From: Bacteroides ovatus
Lineage (GTDB): Bacteria > Bacteroidota > Bacteroidia > Bacteroidales > Bacteroidaceae
Assembly (NCBI GenBank): GCA_030844565.1
Contig: JAUUNK010000189.1
Coordinates: 1-9,836, forward strand
Direction: 5' to 3'
DNA: 9,836 nucleotides
In this document: piece by piece, positions 7,108 to 9,836 of the stretch
Numbering within the stretch: the first letter of the stretch is position 1
Layout of the letters: every line of letters begins with the position of its first letter
Position numbers and translations under genes: made by a program
The notes under the pieces: model-generated
Database searches by the model: none
What the model was told of the DNA's origin: nothing
The model's input: only the letters and a program-made list of their open reading frames with translations

Positions 7108-8157
7108 ATGAAAAAAGAGCCCCAAAAAGTAAATCCCGTCCACGTTCGTGCAAAACAACTAAGTGACGGACACTACTCTATCGATCTGAGTATCAATGTA
7201 GAGAAAAAGCAGAAATGCAACTTCCGGATAGAGATACACAACGAAACACCCGGCTTTGCAAAGCCACCGGTAACTCCAGACATTACATTGATAGACTTCT
7301 TGCTGTACATTGCCCGTAAAGACCGGAAGAAAACAGCCCGGCAAACAGACATGCATGCCCTCATACACCATCTGCAACGATATGATAGCAAAGGAATCCC
7401 TTTACGCAAGGTTAACAAGGAGTATATACTCGGTTTTACCGAATACTTAAAAACTGCACGTCAACAACACCCCCGAAAAGAAAAAAATATTAGTGACAAT
7501 ACTCAGGCTCATTATTACAGAAGACTTAACTATGTTCTCAATTACGCGGTAATTGATGAACTCATCCCTGCCAACCCAATGAACAAGATTTTAAAAGAAG
7601 ACAAACCACGTCCACGCAAACGGGAACGCGAATACCTGAATATTGATGAAATAAAAGCATTAGCCAAAACGGAATTCTACAATACCTTGCTCAAACAAGC
7701 CTTCCTCTTCAGTTGTTTTTGTGGCTTGAGGCATTGTGACATCGTAGCTCTCCGCTGGGAGAACTTCTATAAAGATAAATCAGGAAAAATGTATTTGAAA
7801 ATCGTCCAGCAAAAAACAAAAGAATACATTTCACTTCCCCTTAGTGATGAAGCTTTGAAGCATCTTCCTTCCCGTAAAGGAGCAACAGACAATGCTAAAG
7901 TATTTGATAAGCTTATTTCATTAGGGCGAAGCAATGAAATTTTATCCCGTTGGGCACAAGAGGCGGGAATAAATAAACACATCACCTTTCATGTGGCACG
8001 CCACACTTACGCTACCTTACTAATTTCTCTCGGTGCAGATATTTATACCGTCTCTAAATTATTGGGGCACACCAATATACAAACCACCCAGATTTATGCT
8101 AAAATACTAGACGAAAGTAAAAAGAAGGCTATAGATCTTATACCTAATATTACATAG
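7108..8157 (+). CDS. Tyrosine site-specific recombinase (probable DNA invertase)
   Basis: The 349-residue protein has the full catalytic set of tyrosine recombinases: Arg208 (in GLRHCDIVALRW), Lys236 (in QQKTKEY), His295 and Arg298 (in HVARHTYATLL), His321 (in LLGHTNIQTTQ) and nucleophile Tyr330 (in QIYAKI). Residues 1-55 resemble a small arm-binding-like domain and about 58-150 the SAM-like core-binding domain seen in Bacteroides integrases. These enzymes cut and rejoin DNA through a 3'-phosphotyrosine link. The gene lies between the two inverted repeats and is the only recombinase in view. No phage, transposon or tRNA attachment context is present, so local inversion is the likely job, as for the Tsr enzymes that switch Bacteroides surface proteins. 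Start ATG 7108 precedes a lysine-rich N-terminus; the upstream ribosome site is not striking, as is usual in this phylum. Confidence 0.92.
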   Translation: MKKEPQKVNPVHVRAKQLSDGHYSIDLSINVEKKQKCNFRIEIHNETPGFAKPPVTPDITLIDFLLYIARKDRKKTARQTDMHALIHHLQRYDSKGIPLRKVNKEYILGFTEYLKTARQQHPRKEKNISDNTQAHYYRRLNYVLNYAVIDELIPANPMNKILKEDKPRPRKREREYLNIDEIKALAKTEFYNTLLKQAFLFSCFCGLRHCDIVALRWENFYKDKSGKMYLKIVQQKTKEYISLPLSDEALKHLPSRKGATDNAKVFDKLISLGRSNEILSRWAQEAGINKHITFHVARHTYATLLISLGADIYTVSKLLGHTNIQTTQIYAKILDESKKKAIDLIPNIT

Positions 8158-8358
8158 TCTTTTCAAAATAGTTTTTTTGCCTAAAGTTTGAAGAAACAGA
8201 GTCTGCAAAAATATCAAAAGAGCAAAACAAAGGCTACATTATAAGACATTTATCTTCAATTTAAGCAAAAAGTCATACAGAATGATTCCATTCAAAATAA
8301 TATCCATACAAACAAACGAAAAGTAAGACGCTTTTTTCTCATTTTTATTGTAAAATTC

Positions 8359-8389
8359 TTTGGTATTATAAAAAATGTGTTTACTTTTG
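8359..8389 (+). promoter_or_regulatory. Canonical Bacteroides promoter driving operon B in this orientation
   Basis: TTTG at 8359-8362 and TACTTTTG at 8382-8389 match both consensus elements exactly, with 19 bp between. Transcription would begin near 8396, leaving a leader of about 60 nt before ATG 8458. It lies inside the predicted invertible segment, so in the flipped state it would point at gene A. Confidence 0.8.
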
Positions 8390-8409
8390 CACCATATTTT
8401 TATGCACCG

Positions 8410-8423
8410 ACTAGCGTGCTAGT
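8410..8423. repeat. 14-bp palindrome in the 5' leader of operon B
   Basis: ACTAGC-GT-GCTAGT: two perfect 6-bp arms around a 2-bp centre, between the predicted transcription start and the start codon. Could be an operator for a dimeric regulator, a leader hairpin, or an accessory recombinase site; the sequence does not decide. Confidence 0.5.
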
Positions 8424-8445
8424 ATAAAGCAAACAAATGAGGCAT

Positions 8446-8450
8446 AGAGG
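8446..8450 (+). promoter_or_regulatory. Ribosome-binding site of gene B
   Basis: AGAGG lies 7 nt before ATG 8458, a reasonable Shine-Dalgarno match. It favours 8458 over the in-frame ATG at 8437, which would add MRHRGSK ahead of the signal peptide. Confidence 0.5.
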
Positions 8451-8457
8451 CTCTAAA

Positions 8458-9687
8458 ATGAATAAAAAACTGATTATCAACACACTAACGTGGAATGGTG
8501 TTGCCTTATTACTATTCTGTTTACTTCCTATGAAAGGAAATTGTCAGACAGGAGAAGAAGCTGTCAACACTTTAGTAAAGATGGGGTTTGAAAATGTGGG
8601 ATGGTCAGAAGATGCAAAGGAACGGGTCTATGTGATGGAAAATGTTGCTTATCGATTGAACGGGGTAGGGATTGGCAAAGCTGTAGATATTATCCAGAAA
8701 ATGGGTTTACCGGAAGAAAAGCCATGTAGAATCATTTTCTTAGATAATAATGTACCGCAAATATCACTATACTACCAACCAATTGTAGGCGATAGTGTAC
8801 CAGAAGCAAGTCGAGCGGACTGGACCGTAGGTTATAATTTAGGGAATGGGTGGAAACAAGTAAGGAAAGTCAAGAAGAGAAACAGTTCTTTATTTAAAGT
8901 AGACATCTTAGTATATCCGGAGCTATCATTCAAGAATTTGGTGATAACTCAGATATATCAGGTTTTGTTTGACCTATCACCGGCTATTGAAGTTTCACTC
9001 TGGAAGGGTATGAAACTTGCAGCACAAGTAAAATTCCCAGTTTATAACGATGGATACGGAAAGTTAGCAGGAAAAGTTCAACCTGGTTTTATTGCAGCCA
9101 CCCAATCGGTACGTTTACCTTATAATATATTCGGTGAACTGGCGGTAGGGACATTTAATGGAGGACGTTATGGAACCGACCTATCTTTTGTGTATTATAT
9201 ACCCAAAGATACGCGTTTCTCACTTGAAGCACGTATCGGGGTAACAGGAACATATTATTGGAATGGATTTGATTTTAATTATGGAACGAAGATGAGAACA
9301 ACGTGGAGCGTAGGGGGTAGCTTCTATTGGCCAAAGTACAATTTGCAGACTACACTCAAAGCTGAACAATATATATTAGGAGAAAAAGGCGTACGACTAG
9401 ACGTTATACGCCATTTCCGCTATACTTCCATCGGCTTTTATGCCATGAAAGCCAAAGGCGCCAAGAGCAACGGAGGATTCCGCTTCCAAGTGGCTCTTCC
9501 TCCTTATAAATATAAACGTAGGGGATATATCCCGAGGGTGGAACCTTCAAAGAACATGGGAATAGCCTACAACGCGGGGAATGAACGGTATTATTATAAA
9601 TCTTATCGTACTATGCCCGGACATAACATCATGCAAAGCAATAGTTTTAATCCATATTTTATTAAATCAGAATTACTAAATTTTTAA
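8458..9687 (+). CDS. YjbH-like outer-membrane protein, complete expressed copy, operon B
   Basis: With start ATG 8458 the protein has 409 residues; ATG 8437 would add seven. It opens with a signal peptide (MNKKLIINTLTWNGVALLLFCLLPMKGNCQ, cleavage near residue 30). Residues 31-83 form a small alpha/beta head (MGFENVGWSEDAKERVYVMENVAYRLNGVGIGKAVDIIQKMG). From Leu84 on it matches gene A. The remainder has many aromatic, alternating beta strands (TTWSVGGSFYWPKYNLQTTLKAEQY, TSIGFYAMKAKG) as expected for an outer-membrane barrel, and I match it to YjbH-type proteins, which are linked to exopolysaccharide export or surface assembly in other bacteria. That family call is from memory. It has a good promoter and ribosome site, and is followed after 10 bp by a lipoprotein gene. 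The codons for residues 84-103 are the inverted-repeat copy B. Confidence 0.78.
   Translation: MNKKLIINTLTWNGVALLLFCLLPMKGNCQTGEEAVNTLVKMGFENVGWSEDAKERVYVMENVAYRLNGVGIGKAVDIIQKMGLPEEKPCRIIFLDNNVPQISLYYQPIVGDSVPEASRADWTVGYNLGNGWKQVRKVKKRNSSLFKVDILVYPELSFKNLVITQIYQVLFDLSPAIEVSLWKGMKLAAQVKFPVYNDGYGKLAGKVQPGFIAATQSVRLPYNIFGELAVGTFNGGRYGTDLSFVYYIPKDTRFSLEARIGVTGTYYWNGFDFNYGTKMRTTWSVGGSFYWPKYNLQTTLKAEQYILGEKGVRLDVIRHFRYTSIGFYAMKAKGAKSNGGFRFQVALPPYKYKRRGYIPRVEPSKNMGIAYNAGNERYYYKSYRTMPGHNIMQSNSFNPYFIKSELLNF
8706..8765 (+). repeat. Inverted repeat, copy B: probable recombination site inside gene B
   Basis: Partner of 6866-6925 in opposite orientation: 59 of 60 bases identical, the one difference being a synonymous third position (GTA against GTG, Val). 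It begins exactly where gene B and gene A become homologous. The candidate core dyad is 8714-8741 (arms AAGAAAA and TTTTCTT, 14 bp between). Confidence 0.8.
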
Positions 9688-9704
9688 TTTTATTGAGATG
9701 AAAA
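9679..9704 (+). repeat. Conserved gene junction, copy B (inverted partner at 5923-5948)
   Basis: Twenty-six bases identical to the reverse complement of 5923-5948, covering the stop region of the YjbH-like gene, the spacer and the lipoprotein start codon. The upstream stop is one codon later in B than in A relative to this block, so the identity is not forced by the protein sequence alone. Confidence 0.7.
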
Positions 9705-9836
9705 AGAAAATTTTCTTAAGTGGAATTAATGCTAAAACAGCATTAGCCATAGTAGCTTTATCCGGGGCTCTTTTAACTGGATGTTACAAGGATGACGGCT
9801 TGGATGTCAATAATCCTGCTGGCTCCGTTACTCTGC
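9698..9836 (+). CDS. Surface lipoprotein paralogue, operon B, 5' part only
   Basis: Only the first 46 codons are inside the window; the frame is open at the right edge. The start MKKKIFLSGINAKTALAIVALSGALLTGCYKDDGLDV matches the operon A lipoprotein start (MKMKSYLLGFNAKLALMLIAICGMLAGCYEKDEIDV), including the shared NAK n-region, lipobox LTGC with the lipidation Cys, and the acidic stretch after it. It lies 10 bp after the YjbH-like gene, as the second gene of operon B, in the same order as operon A. The body of the protein cannot be judged; an OmpA gene is expected further on if the operons are collinear. Confidence 0.8.
   Translation, partial: MKKKIFLSGINAKTALAIVALSGALLTGCYKDDGLDVNNPAGSVTL

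Larger units (their letters stand above)
8158..8457. other. Noncoding region between recombinase and gene B, holding the operon promoter
   Basis: A very AT-rich region of 300 bases with no supported gene. Its right third holds the promoter (8359-8389), a 14-bp palindrome (8410-8423) and the ribosome site of gene B. In the left two thirds I see no hairpin terminator for the recombinase and no RNA gene, so read-through from the recombinase into gene B is possible. Confidence 0.6.
6890..8741. mobile_element. Predicted invertible DNA segment carrying its own recombinase, promoter and gene head
   Basis: About 1.8 kb bounded by the matching 28-bp dyads (6890-6917 and 8714-8741) inside the 60-bp inverted repeats. 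It contains, in order: the 29-codon cap of gene A, a 96-bp gap, the tyrosine recombinase, a 300-base region with the operon promoter, and the first 83 codons of gene B with signal peptide. Inversion keeps the reading frame in both flanking genes and would transfer promoter and head from B to A. The orientation shown here is B on, A off. Inversion itself is inferred; only the structure is seen. Confidence 0.7.

Noticed and set aside
7159..7418. Minus-strand open frames inside the recombinase gene.
   Set aside because: They overlap a gene with a complete catalytic residue set and show no signal peptide or domain.
7108..8157. Recombinase as the integrase of an integrative element, phage or transposon.
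   Set aside because: No mobilisation, replication or transposition genes, no tRNA and no direct-repeat attachment sites are visible. The paired inverted repeats on either side point to local inversion.
8206..8213. A TATTTTTG -7 box on the minus strand, which could be a second, opposite promoter in the control region.
   Set aside because: The nearest TTTG on that strand is only 14 bp upstream instead of 19-21, and transcription would run antisense to the recombinase. Such boxes are expected by chance in AT-rich DNA.

Overview
The window looks like a Bacteroides-type (Bacteroidales) chromosome. It is AT-rich, its promoters fit the Bacteroidota pattern (TTTG at -33, TANNTTTG at -7), its lipoproteins and OmpA proteins are of Bacteroides style, and a ruvX-def-TPR housekeeping block is present. 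I cannot name the species.

Layout. Positions 1-2523 (minus strand) hold a secreted tetratricopeptide-repeat protein running off the left edge, peptide deformylase (def) and the RuvX/YqgF nuclease-like protein. A strong intrinsic terminator at 2602-2632 separates them from surface operon A. Operon A (minus strand, 7011 to 2673) runs: YjbH-like outer-membrane protein lacking its head, a 694-700 aa lipoprotein, and an OmpA-family protein. A tyrosine recombinase (7108-8157) and a 300-base region with a canonical promoter come next on the plus strand. Operon B then begins on the plus strand with a complete YjbH-like paralogue and the first 46 codons of a lipoprotein paralogue, cut by the window edge.

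Main point. The two divergent YjbH-like genes share a 60-bp inverted repeat with one mismatch (6866-6925 and 8706-8765), placed in the same reading frame of both genes. Homology stops abruptly on the recombinase side. Gene B has promoter, ribosome site, signal peptide and an 83-residue head ahead of the repeat. Gene A has none of these: its frame opens with GTG directly after an in-frame stop. Inverting the roughly 1.8-kb segment, which carries the recombinase, would move promoter and head from B to A, give a full-length A protein (408 aa against 409 for B), and behead B. I infer an either/or switch between two alternative surface-protein operons, with the crossover inside coding sequence. DNA inversion by tyrosine recombinases controlling outer-surface proteins is established in Bacteroides; whether this exact layout has been described I cannot tell from the sequence.
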